Origin: Ancylobacter mangrovi
Lineage (GTDB): Bacteria > Pseudomonadota > Alphaproteobacteria > Rhizobiales > Xanthobacteraceae
DNA length: 64,000 bases
Direction of reading: 5' to 3'
Assembly: GCF_024752355.1 (NCBI RefSeq)
Contig: NZ_JANTHZ010000010.1
Location: 114,542-178,541, forward strand
Positions 23,384-31,565 of the stretch are shown here, one piece after another. The translations under genes were made by a program, and so were the position numbers. The first letter of the stretch is position 1. Every line of letters begins with the position of its first letter. The notes under the pieces are model-generated. The model had not been told where the DNA came from. It worked only from the letters and a program-made list of their open reading frames with translations, and made no database searches.

Positions 23384-25042
23384 ATGGACGCGTCTACCCA
23401 TCCCGCCCGCGGGGGCTGGAACAGCCTCGCGCGCAACTATGAGGCCCGCATCGCCCGCGGGCACGCCCTCGTCGGCGGCAAGGTGGTCCCGGCCGACCGG
23501 ACGACCGCGCTTCTCGAGGCGGTGATCGAGCCGGGCGACCGGATCTGCATCGAGGGCAACAACCAGAAGCACGCGGACTTCCTCGCCCGGGCGCTGGCCG
23601 AGGCGGCGCCCGAACGGGTGCACGATCTGCACGTCGTGCAGTCCAACATCGCGCTGGCGCCCCATCTCGACATCTTCGAGAGCGGCATCGCCCGGCGCCT
23701 CGACTTCTGCTACGCCGGCCCGCAGGGGCTGCGGCTCGCCCAGCTCGTGGCGGCCGGCAAGGTCGAGGTCGGCGCGATCCATACCTATCTGGAGCTCTAC
23801 GGCCGCTACTTCACCGACCTCACCCCGCGCGTCAGCCTGATCGCGGCGGAGGCGGCGGACCGCGACGGCAATCTCTATACCGGCCCCAACACCGAGGACA
23901 CGCCGGCCATCGTCGAGGCGACGGCGTTCCGGTCCGGCGTGCTGATCGCCCAGGTCAACCGCATCGTGGACAAGGTGCCGCGGGTCGACGTGCCGGGCGA
24001 CTGGGTGAACTACGTCGTCGAGGCGCCGAAGCCGCACTACATCGAGCCGATCTTCACCCGCGACCCCGCCGCCATCACCGACATCCAGGTGCTGATGGCG
24101 ATGATGGTGATCCGCGGCATCTACGAGAAATACGGCGTCACCCGGCTCAATCACGGCATCGGCTTCGACACGGCGGCGATCGAGCTGATCCTGCCGACCT
24201 ATGCCGAGGAGCTGGGCCTGCGCGGCAAGATCTGCCGCTACATGTCGGTCAATCCCTGCCCGACCCTGATCCCGGCCATCGAATCCGGCTTCATCGACGC
24301 CATCCACTGCGCCGGCTCTGAGCTCGGCATGGAGCGCTACGTCTCCGAGCGCTCGGACGTGTTCTTCATCGGCCGCGACGGCACGATGCGCTCGAACCGC
24401 GTCTACTGCCAGCTCGCCGGCCACTATGCCGACCTGTTCATCGGCTCGACGCTGCAGATCGACCTGGAGGGCAACTCCTCCACCGCTACCCATGCGCGCA
24501 TCACCGGCTTCGGCGGCGCGCCCAATTTCGGCTCGGAATCGCGCGGGCGCCGCCACGGCAGCCCGGCCTGGCTCGCCGCAGGGCGCGAGGCGCACCGCCA
24601 GGGCATGCCGCGCGGGCGCAAGCTGGTGGTGCAGATGGTCGAGACCTTCAAGGAAGGGCTGTCGCCGACCTTCGTCGAGCGGCTCGACGCCTGGGACCTG
24701 ATGGACACGTTCAACATGCCCCTGCCCCCGGTGATGGTCTATGGCGACGACCTCACCCACATCGTCACCGAGGAAGGCATCGCCAACCTGCTGCTCTGCG
24801 ACAGCCTCGCCGAGCGGGCGCAGGCGATCCGCGCCGTGGCCGGCTACACCGAGGTCGGCCGCAAGCGCGACCGGCAGATGGTGGAGATGCTGCGCGCGCG
24901 GGGCGCGGTGGTCTACCCGGAGGACATCGGCGTCGACAAGCGGCTCGCCAGCCGCGACCTGCTCGCCGCCCGCTCGATCAAGGACCTGGTGCGCTGGTCC
25001 GACGGTCTCTATGCGCCGCCGGCGCGTTTCAGGAACTGGTAG
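23384..25042 (+). CDS. mdcA: malonate decarboxylase alpha subunit (acetyl-ACP:malonate ACP transferase)
   Basis: Cytosolic CoA-transferase-like subunit, 552 residues, full family length. It swaps acetate for malonate on the thiol of the MdcC prosthetic group. Characteristic stretches: CIEGNNQKHADFLARALAE near residue 50, GAIHTYLELYGRYFTDLTPR near 130, GFDTAAIELILPTY near 265 and HCAGSELGMERYVSER near 305. It opens the operon mdcA-C-D-E-G-B-H, with an 11-base gap to mdcC. The order and gene set match biotin-independent malonate decarboxylases of Pseudomonas, Acinetobacter and Klebsiella. The short leader ORF in front may affect its translation. Confidence 0.97.
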   Translation: MDASTHPARGGWNSLARNYEARIARGHALVGGKVVPADRTTALLEAVIEPGDRICIEGNNQKHADFLARALAEAAPERVHDLHVVQSNIALAPHLDIFESGIARRLDFCYAGPQGLRLAQLVAAGKVEVGAIHTYLELYGRYFTDLTPRVSLIAAEAADRDGNLYTGPNTEDTPAIVEATAFRSGVLIAQVNRIVDKVPRVDVPGDWVNYVVEAPKPHYIEPIFTRDPAAITDIQVLMAMMVIRGIYEKYGVTRLNHGIGFDTAAIELILPTYAEELGLRGKICRYMSVNPCPTLIPAIESGFIDAIHCAGSELGMERYVSERSDVFFIGRDGTMRSNRVYCQLAGHYADLFIGSTLQIDLEGNSSTATHARITGFGGAPNFGSESRGRRHGSPAWLAAGREAHRQGMPRGRKLVVQMVETFKEGLSPTFVERLDAWDLMDTFNMPLPPVMVYGDDLTHIVTEEGIANLLLCDSLAERAQAIRAVAGYTEVGRKRDRQMVEMLRARGAVVYPEDIGVDKRLASRDLLAARSIKDLVRWSDGLYAPPARFRNW

Positions 25043-25053
25043 GAGGACGCGGC

Positions 25054-25374
25054 ATGGAGCGTCTGGAATTTCGTTTCGCCGGCCGGCCCGGCACGCCTGT
25101 CGCCGAAACCGGCGAGGCCTTGGTCGGCGTGGTCGGCTCCGGCAATCTCGAGGTGATGATCGAGCGCGTCGACCTCGGCGGCGGATGCCTCGCGGTGGTC
25201 GACACATCGATCCACGGCTTCGGCGACACCTGGCAGCAGGTGCTGGCCGACTTCGTCGACCGGCGCGGCCTCGCCAACATCCGGCTGTCCATCAATGACG
25301 GCGGCGCGACCCCGGCGGTGGTGGTGCTGCGGCTCGACCAGGCCTGGGCCGGGCTCGAGGAGGGCGAACGATGA
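25054..25374 (+). CDS. mdcC: malonate decarboxylase acyl carrier protein (delta subunit)
   Basis: 106-residue acyl carrier protein, cytosolic. Ser29 in VVGSGNLEV is the expected attachment site for the 2'-(5''-triphosphoribosyl)-3'-dephospho-CoA-derived group placed by MdcG. The downstream IHGFGDTWQQVLADFV segment is also typical. It overlaps mdcD by four bases (25371-25374). Length is normal. Confidence 0.95.
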   Translation: MERLEFRFAGRPGTPVAETGEALVGVVGSGNLEVMIERVDLGGGCLAVVDTSIHGFGDTWQQVLADFVDRRGLANIRLSINDGGATPAVVVLRLDQAWAGLEEGER

Positions 25375-26267
25375 TCCCCGCCCGACACTCCTTCCAGGAA
25401 GCCGGCGCCCGCGCCCGCATCCGCGCCCTGCTCGACGCCGGCACGTTCCGCGAGTTCTGCGGCCCGGCGCAGCGGCACACCAGCCCGCATCTGCCCACCC
25501 TCGGCATGCCGGTCGCCTTCGACGAGGGGGTGGTCGTCGGCGAAGGTGCCATCGATGGCCGCCCGGTGCTCATCGCCGCGCAGGAAGGCGCGTTCATGGG
25601 CGGGGCGGTCGGCGAGGTGCACGGCGCCAAGATCACCGGCCTGATCGAGCGCGCGCTCGACACGCGCCCCGACGCGGTGGTGCTGCTGCTCGACAGCGGC
25701 GGCGTGCGCCTGCACGAGGCCAATGCCGGGCTGATCGCCGTCGGCGAGATCCAGCGCGCGGTGTTCGACGCCCGCGCCGCCGGCATTCCCGTCGTGACGG
25801 TGATCGGCGGGCGCAATGGATGCTATGGCGGCACCTCGATCATCGCCCGCTCCTGCGACCGCATCATCGCCAGCGAGGAAGGGCGCCTGTCGGTGTCCGG
25901 CCCGGAAGTGATCGAGGCGGTCGAGGGCGTCGAGGAGTTCGACGCGCAGGACCGCGCGCTGGTCTGGCGCACCATGGGCGCCAAGCACCGCCGCCTGATC
26001 GGCGAGATCGACGCGCTGGTCGCCGACGACATGGAGGCGTTCCGCGGCGCGGTGTCGGAATCGCTCGGCAAGTCGCGCCCGCTCGATCTCGACGAGTTGG
26101 AAGCCGAACATGCGCGCCTCGCCGAGCGCCTCGCCCGCTTCGAGGGCGTCAGCGACGCCCGCGAGATCTGGGCGGCGCTCGGCGTGAACGACCCCGACCG
26201 TGTCTCCGAGATCGAGGCGGACGAGTTCAACCGGCTGGTCGCCACCCTCGAAGGAGCCCGAGCATGA
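25371..26267 (+). CDS. mdcD: malonate decarboxylase beta subunit
   Basis: 298-residue carboxyltransferase-fold subunit; with MdcE it decarboxylates malonyl-S-ACP to acetyl-S-ACP in the cytosol. Family segments: LIAAQEGAFMGGAVGEVHGAK near residue 65, LLDSGGVRLHEANAGL near 105 and GGRNGCYGGTSIIARSCDRI near 145. It overlaps mdcC and mdcE by four bases each, which suggests tight coupling. No anomaly seen. Confidence 0.96.
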   Translation: MIPARHSFQEAGARARIRALLDAGTFREFCGPAQRHTSPHLPTLGMPVAFDEGVVVGEGAIDGRPVLIAAQEGAFMGGAVGEVHGAKITGLIERALDTRPDAVVLLLDSGGVRLHEANAGLIAVGEIQRAVFDARAAGIPVVTVIGGRNGCYGGTSIIARSCDRIIASEEGRLSVSGPEVIEAVEGVEEFDAQDRALVWRTMGAKHRRLIGEIDALVADDMEAFRGAVSESLGKSRPLDLDELEAEHARLAERLARFEGVSDAREIWAALGVNDPDRVSEIEADEFNRLVATLEGARA

Positions 26268-27001
26268 ACGCCGATGCCGCCCTTTCCGCTCCGCCGGTCT
26301 CCTCGACCGAACGGCTCATCGATGCGCTGTTCGACCAGGCGAGCATCTCCCGCGCCGGCCCGCTGGTGACCGGCACCGGCACGCTCGACGGGCAGGCCAT
26401 CGCCATCCTCGCCACCGCCGAGCGCGCGCAGATCGGCGCCGACCTCGCCCTCGCCATGGCCCGCAATGTGCTGGACGTCATGCGCGAGGCGCCGGGGCGG
26501 CCGATCCTGATCGTCGTCGACAATAGCGGCCACCGGCTCGGGCGCTGGGACGAGCTGATGGGCAACAATGGCTATCTCGCCCATCTGAGCACGTGCCTCT
26601 ACCTCGCCCGCCGGCGCGGCCACCGCGTGATCGGCCTCGTCAACGAGCTCGCCGTGAGCGCCGGCTTCATGGCGCTTGGGATGGCGACCGACGCCTGCTA
26701 CGCCATGCCCGAGGCCGAAGTGCGGGTCATGGCGCTGAACGCGATGTCACGCGTCACCAAGGTGCCGCTCGACCGGCTGACCGAGCTGTGCGCCACCTCG
26801 CCGGTGCTTGGCCCAGGCGTCGCCAACTTCATCCGCGTCGGCGCGCTGCGGGGCATCTGGTCGGGCGACCTGTCGGCGCATCTGCGCGAGGCGCTGGCCG
26901 AGATGCCGGGCGAGCGCGACACGCGCCGCGAGCTTGGGCTCGAGCGGGGAGGACGCACCCTCGCCCGCGACATCGCCGCCCAGGTGCGTGCCGGAGTGTG
27001 A
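26264..27001 (+). CDS. mdcE: malonate decarboxylase gamma subunit
   Basis: 245-residue partner of MdcD in the decarboxylase core. The start is fixed by the ATGA overlap at 26264-26267; a longer open frame upstream lies entirely inside mdcD in another phase. Recognisable parts: VVDNSGHRLGRWDELMGNNGYLAHL near residue 85 and GLVNELAVSAGFMALGMATDACYAMPEAEVRVM near 125. Four bases separate it from mdcG. Confidence 0.95.
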   Translation: MNADAALSAPPVSSTERLIDALFDQASISRAGPLVTGTGTLDGQAIAILATAERAQIGADLALAMARNVLDVMREAPGRPILIVVDNSGHRLGRWDELMGNNGYLAHLSTCLYLARRRGHRVIGLVNELAVSAGFMALGMATDACYAMPEAEVRVMALNAMSRVTKVPLDRLTELCATSPVLGPGVANFIRVGALRGIWSGDLSAHLREALAEMPGERDTRRELGLERGGRTLARDIAAQVRAGV

Positions 27002-27005
27002 GCCG

Positions 27006-27734
27006 ATGCGGCCCGACCACGGCGCGCGGATCGGCGAGGCGCGGGCCCACCCCTTCCGGGAAGCGCCGTCCTTCGCCCGCCACGATCTCGTCTGGCTCGA
27101 TCCGGCCTGCGAGGGCGTGCTCGAGGCCGGCCGCGCACAGGACCGTGCGCTGGCGGCGGCGTGGATCCGGGCCGGGCGCCCGCTCGTGGTCCGGCGTGAC
27201 GAGCAAAGCCCCGCGCCCGCCGGCTCGGGATGGCTCGCCCTCGGCCTGCCGCTGCCGACCCGGTTTGACCGGCGCCGCATCGGCCTGCGCGTTCCCGAGG
27301 CCATGATCGTCCGGCGCGGCCGCATGCCGCTTCTCGCCGAGGCCGGCCCGTCCGCCTTCTCCGGCTGGCGCGCGCTTCTGCGCGATCTCGCCCGCGACCT
27401 CGCCTCGTGCGGCGCCACGGTGCGCGTCTATGGGTCGCTCGGCTGGCAATATCTGACCGGAGAAGGCTATCTGCATCCCGCCTCCGACATCGACCTGCTG
27501 ATCGAGCCCGGCGCGAGGCTCGACCTCCATCGCCTGCTCGCCGTGCTGGGAGAGGCGGCATGGGCCGACCGCCCGCGCCTCGACGGCGAGATCAGGCTGG
27601 CACCGGACCGCGCGGTCGCCTGGCGCGAACTGCTTTCGAACGCCCCGGAGGTGCTGGTGCGCGAGCTCGACGGCCTGTCGCTGGTCCCGCGCGCGGCGGC
27701 GCTGCGCGAATTGCAGCCGGGCGTCCCGGCATGA
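27006..27734 (+). CDS. mdcG: malonate decarboxylase holo-ACP synthase (phosphoribosyl-dephospho-CoA transferase)
   Basis: 242-residue nucleotidyltransferase that attaches the triphosphoribosyl-dephospho-CoA group to MdcC. The nucleotidyltransferase motif is intact: YGSLGWQYLTG near residue 141 followed by SDIDLLIE near 163, whose two Asp bind metal. The start ATG 27006 follows the mdcE stop by four bases; its stop overlaps mdcB (ATGA 27731-27734). Confidence 0.93.
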   Translation: MRPDHGARIGEARAHPFREAPSFARHDLVWLDPACEGVLEAGRAQDRALAAAWIRAGRPLVVRRDEQSPAPAGSGWLALGLPLPTRFDRRRIGLRVPEAMIVRRGRMPLLAEAGPSAFSGWRALLRDLARDLASCGATVRVYGSLGWQYLTGEGYLHPASDIDLLIEPGARLDLHRLLAVLGEAAWADRPRLDGEIRLAPDRAVAWRELLSNAPEVLVRELDGLSLVPRAAALRELQPGVPA

Positions 27735-28627
27735 CGGGCGCTCTTCCTGCGTCCGCCCTGCCGAGCCCGCTCGAGGAGGCAGCAGCCGGGATTGACCGCT
27801 GCGCCGTCTGGGCGCTGGAGATGGAGGTCCGGCTCTTTCCCAAGGCCGGGCTGGTGAGCTTCGTCGACACCGGCAGCCATGACGACATGGACGCCGGCAC
27901 TTTCCGGCGCAGCGCCGCCGCGCTGAAGGGCTATTTCGGCCGCATGGCCGAGGCCGGCGCGCGCGGCGCGCCCTTCGCCGAGATGAAGAGCCTCGGCATG
28001 GCGGCCGAAGCGCGGATGTTCGCCGCGACCGGCGGCATCAACACCCATCGCGGCGCGGTGTTCTCGCTTGGCCTGCTCGCCGCCGCCACCGGGCGGCAGG
28101 GCACGCCGGCCACCGACAGCGCCGTGGCGCGCAGCCGCGACCTGTGCCGCGCGGTCGCCTTGTGGGGGCCCGACATTCTCGCCGCGCGCCCGAGCGTCGA
28201 TGCGAGCCACGGCGCGCAGGTCCGCGCCCGCTATGGCGCGGCAGGCGCCCGCGAGCAGGCCGCAGCGGGATTCCCGGTGCTGCGCAACCATGCCCTGCCC
28301 GCCTTCGATGCCGTCTTCGATCGCGGCGGCGATGTCGAGCGGGCGGGGCTGCAGGCCTTCTACGCCACCATCGCCGTGCTCGAGGACAACAACCTGCTGC
28401 ACCGCGCCGGGCCGGACGGCCTCGCCTTTGCGCAAGGCGCGGCGCGGGACTTCCTCGCGCGCGGCGGCATGCTGGCGGCGGACGGCTATGGTCGGGCGCG
28501 GGCGCTGCACGAGGCGTTCGTCGCCCGACGCCTCAGCCCGGGCGGCGCGGCCGATCTCGTGGCGGCCGTCCTGTTCCTCGCGGCGGTGACCGGGCGCGTG
28601 CCGCCGCGGACATTCGCATGGCCGTGA
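27731..28627 (+). CDS. mdcB: triphosphoribosyl-dephospho-CoA synthase
   Basis: 298-residue CitG/MdcB-family enzyme that makes 2'-(5''-triphosphoribosyl)-3'-dephospho-CoA from dephospho-CoA and ATP. Signature stretches include PKAGLVSFVDTGSHDDMD near residue 38, TGGINTHRGAVFSLGLLAAA near 96 and VLEDNNLLHRAG near 218. It overlaps mdcG by 4 and mdcH by 10 bases. Here mdcB follows mdcG rather than mdcA, a simple order variant. Confidence 0.95.
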   Translation: MTGALPASALPSPLEEAAAGIDRCAVWALEMEVRLFPKAGLVSFVDTGSHDDMDAGTFRRSAAALKGYFGRMAEAGARGAPFAEMKSLGMAAEARMFAATGGINTHRGAVFSLGLLAAATGRQGTPATDSAVARSRDLCRAVALWGPDILAARPSVDASHGAQVRARYGAAGAREQAAAGFPVLRNHALPAFDAVFDRGGDVERAGLQAFYATIAVLEDNNLLHRAGPDGLAFAQGAARDFLARGGMLAADGYGRARALHEAFVARRLSPGGAADLVAAVLFLAAVTGRVPPRTFAWP

Positions 28628-29547
28628 TGCTGCTGTGCCCGGGCCAGGGCAACCAACACCCGGCGATGTTCGAGCGCCTGCGGGACGAGGGGCCGGCGCG
28701 CCCGGTCCTTGACCTCGCCTCCGAGCGCCTCGGCGTCGACCTCCGGCGCCTCGGCGGCGCGGACGACAGGCTGGATTATGCCGATAACCGCACGGCGCAG
28801 ATCCTCCTCACCGCCCACTGCCTCGCGGTGCGCGCCGTGCTCGGGGCGGAGATCGGCGACATCTGCATCGGCTACAGCGTCGGCGAGATCGCGGCCGCGG
28901 CCTGCGCGGGCTGCCTCGACCCGGTGGCGAGCTTCGATCTGGTCGAGGCGCGGGTGCGCTGCATGGATGCGGCACGGCGCGACAGCGGCCTCGAACAGGG
29001 CATGATGGCGGTGATCGGCATCCCGCTGGCGCGCATCGCCACCTTCGCCGACGAGGCCGGCCTCGCCATCGCCATCGTCAACGGTCGCGATCACGTGGTG
29101 CTCGGCGGCGCTGCCGGCGTACTCGATAAGATCGAGGCGGAACTCGCCGCGCGCGGCGCGCACACGGTGAAGAGGCTGCCGGTGCGGGTCGCCTCGCATA
29201 CGCGCTTCATCGCCTCGGCCGGACCGGAGTTCCGCGCGGCGCTGGAGGCCGCGCCGCTTCGCACGGCGCGCCTGCTGATGCTCTCAGGGATCGACGGGCG
29301 CACCATACGGGTGAAGGACGAGGCCGTGGCCGCGCTCTCCGAGCAGCTTCACACCCGGCTCGACTTCCGCCGCTGCCTGGAGCTCGCCGGCGAGCGGGGC
29401 GTGGGCTGCGCGGTCGAGATCGGCCCCGGCCACAGCCTGACGCGCCTGTGCGCGGAGGTCCTGCCGCAGGTCGCCGTGCGCCCGTTCGAGGATTTCCGTT
29501 CGCCCGCCGGCCTCCTGAAATGGATCGAGCGCGCGTCGCGGGGCTGA
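28618..29547 (+). CDS. mdcH: malonyl-CoA:ACP transacylase of malonate decarboxylase
   Basis: 309-residue FabD-like acyltransferase that primes the decarboxylase by loading malonyl on MdcC. Catalytic Ser87 lies in GYSVGE (Tyr replaces the usual His of GHSxGE, as seen in MdcH-type proteins), catalytic His is about 194 in VASHTRF, and the N-terminal LLCPGQGNQHP loop is intact. ATG 28618 lies inside the end of mdcB. It ends the mdc operon; a short CGGGAG/CTCCCG repeat at 29558-29571 sits between its stop and the convergent RidA stop. Confidence 0.94.
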   Translation: MAVMLLCPGQGNQHPAMFERLRDEGPARPVLDLASERLGVDLRRLGGADDRLDYADNRTAQILLTAHCLAVRAVLGAEIGDICIGYSVGEIAAAACAGCLDPVASFDLVEARVRCMDAARRDSGLEQGMMAVIGIPLARIATFADEAGLAIAIVNGRDHVVLGGAAGVLDKIEAELAARGAHTVKRLPVRVASHTRFIASAGPEFRAALEAAPLRTARLLMLSGIDGRTIRVKDEAVAALSEQLHTRLDFRRCLELAGERGVGCAVEIGPGHSLTRLCAEVLPQVAVRPFEDFRSPAGLLKWIERASRG

Positions 29548-29575
29548 GCACGCCGGCCGGGAGCCCTCCCGCGCC

Positions 29576-29926
29576 TCAGACGGCGGCGGTGACGAGGATC
29601 TCCACCCGGCAGGCCGGATTGTTCATCTCGACCTTGCCGCAGCAGCGCGTCGGCGTCCGGCCGGGCACCACCCATGCGTCCCAGACCGCGTTGAAGGCCG
29701 CGAAGTCCTCCATGGTGCGCAGCCAGACCTGCGCTGTGAGGATCCGGCCGCGCTCGGAGCCGGCCTCCTTCAGCAGGTCGTCGATCTTGTCGAGCACCTG
29801 CCGCGCCTGCCCGGCGATGTCGAGGCTCATGTCGTCCGGCACCTGCCCGGCGGTGTAGACGATGCCGTTGTGCACGATCGCACGGCTGCGGCGCTGGTTC
29901 TGGTCGATGCGGGTCATGTCGTTCAT
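29576..29926 (-). CDS. RidA/YjgF/YER057c family protein
   Basis: 116-residue cytosolic trimer-forming protein. The YTAGQVPDD stretch near residue 24, and Arg/Glu residues in the C-terminal VEMNNPACRVEILVTAAV part, fit the family that hydrolyses enamine/imine intermediates. It is the last gene of the six-gene minus-strand operon, 18 bases after HyuB. Imine or aminoacrylate removal would fit an operon handling nitrogenous ring or amide substrates; that is inference. Confidence 0.9.
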   Translation of the reverse strand: MNDMTRIDQNQRRSRAIVHNGIVYTAGQVPDDMSLDIAGQARQVLDKIDDLLKEAGSERGRILTAQVWLRTMEDFAAFNAVWDAWVVPGRTPTRCCGKVEMNNPACRVEILVTAAV

Positions 29927-29944
29927 GCCGGACTGCCTTTCGGT

Positions 29945-31564
29945 TCAATTCTGCGTAGCGGGTCCGCCGGCCGGCGTGCCGTAGCCGCCGCCACCCGCGG
30001 TCTCCATCAGGATGCGGTCGCCGGCCTTGAGCACGCGCGGCTCGGTGGGATCGACCTGCGTCCCGTTGATGACGAGGCGCCCGGGCTTGCCCGAACCGCC
30101 ACCCGCAAAGCCCGCCGTGGGGGATTTGAGCTGGGTCATCAGGAACGAGGTCATCACGTCCGAGGCGTCGGGCAGGATCTCGAACTCGAAGCTGATGCCC
30201 CCGCCCCCGCGATGCTGGCCGGCGCCGCCGCTGCCGCGCCGGATCTCGCGCCGCAGCACCCGGATCGGCGCCAGGTTCTCCATCATCTCTACGGGCGTAT
30301 TGCCGAGATTGGCGGGGAAGCTCAGCGCCGAGAAGCCGTCGCGCCGCGCCGTCGCGCCCTGTCCGGCATTGAGGAAGTTCACCACCGCGAAGCGCTTGCC
30401 GCGATACTCGCCCGACATGGTCAGCGAGGAGTTCGGCGAACCCGCCGCCCACACCTTGTCCGGCAGCACGTCCGCCAGCGCCTTGAACACGGCGGCCGGC
30501 AGCAGGTGGCCGATCGCGCTGCGCCCGCCGGACGCGGCCGGATAGGTCGGGTTCAGCAGCGAGCCGAGCGGCGCCGTGGTGGAGATCGGCAGGAAGCTGC
30601 CTTCGTTGTTGGGAATGTCGGGGCAGAGCAGCGCCTTCAGGCCGTAGACCGTGTAGGCGAAGGTGTAGATCGGCACCACGTTCAGCGCGTGGGGAAGCTG
30701 CGGACTGGTGCCGGCATAGTCGATCGAGATCTCGTCGCCCTTCACCGTCAGCTCGCACTGGATGACGATCGGCTTGTTGTCGAAGCCGTCATGCTGGACG
30801 GTCGAGCGATAGACCCCGTCCGGGATGGCGCGGATGGCGTCGCGCATCGCCTTTTCCGAGCGCGCGCGCACCTCGGCGCCGAGCGCGTCGAGATCGACCG
30901 TGTCGAGCAGGCCCTGCAGGCGCTCGCCCATGGTCCGGCAGCCGGCGACCTGCGCCCAGACATCGCCCATGCCCTGCTCCGGCACGCGGATATTCTGGGT
31001 GATGAGCTCGATCAGCACCTCGTTCGGCCTGCCGCCGTCGAGGAGCCGCATGAGCGGGATCTGCAGGCCTTCCTCGTAAATCTCGCGGCTCGAATTGGAG
31101 CGCAGCTTGCCGCCGATGTCCGGCAGGTGCGAGACCACCGCCGCGAAGGCGACGAGCTCGCCGCGGTGGAAGATCGGCGTCGCCGTCGTCACGTCGTGGA
31201 CGTGGCCCGAGCCCTTCCACGGATCGTTGGTGATGAACACGTCGCCCGGCTTGATCGTCTCGGGCGGGAACTTGTCGAGGAAGTGCCGCACCGTCGCCGG
31301 CAGGCAGCCGATGAAGCCCGGCAGCGACATGGTCGACTGCGCCAGCGAGCGCCCCTGCGCGTCGGTGAGCACGATGGCAAAGTCGTTGCCGTCGCGCACC
31401 AGGGTCGAGAAGCAGGTGCGCACGAAGGCCGCCGAGGCCTCGTCGACCACGCTGATGAGGCGCTTCCAGAGGATCTCGAGCTCGATCGCGTCGAAGCCGC
31501 CGTTGCTCCGCGCATCCGTGACGGAGGCCGCGTCGGCGGGACGTTCTGCGGCGAGGTTGTCCAT
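29945..31564 (-). CDS. hydantoinase B / oxoprolinase C-terminal family protein (HyuB-like)
   Basis: 539-residue cytosolic subunit of the ATP-dependent hydantoinase/oxoprolinase/acetone-carboxylase group. Visible family segments: DAIELEILWKRLISVVDEA near residue 25, FITNDPWKGSGHVHDVTTATPIF near 105, and a glycine-rich GAGQHRGGGGISFEFEILPD region near 440. It follows HyuA with one base between them, the standard pairing. The HyuA/HyuB complex uses ATP to open a cyclic amide or carboxylate a ketone; substrate not readable from sequence. Confidence 0.93.
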   Translation of the reverse strand: MDNLAAERPADAASVTDARSNGGFDAIELEILWKRLISVVDEASAAFVRTCFSTLVRDGNDFAIVLTDAQGRSLAQSTMSLPGFIGCLPATVRHFLDKFPPETIKPGDVFITNDPWKGSGHVHDVTTATPIFHRGELVAFAAVVSHLPDIGGKLRSNSSREIYEEGLQIPLMRLLDGGRPNEVLIELITQNIRVPEQGMGDVWAQVAGCRTMGERLQGLLDTVDLDALGAEVRARSEKAMRDAIRAIPDGVYRSTVQHDGFDNKPIVIQCELTVKGDEISIDYAGTSPQLPHALNVVPIYTFAYTVYGLKALLCPDIPNNEGSFLPISTTAPLGSLLNPTYPAASGGRSAIGHLLPAAVFKALADVLPDKVWAAGSPNSSLTMSGEYRGKRFAVVNFLNAGQGATARRDGFSALSFPANLGNTPVEMMENLAPIRVLRREIRRGSGGAGQHRGGGGISFEFEILPDASDVMTSFLMTQLKSPTAGFAGGGSGKPGRLVINGTQVDPTEPRVLKAGDRILMETAGGGGYGTPAGGPATQN

Positions 31565-31565
31565 G

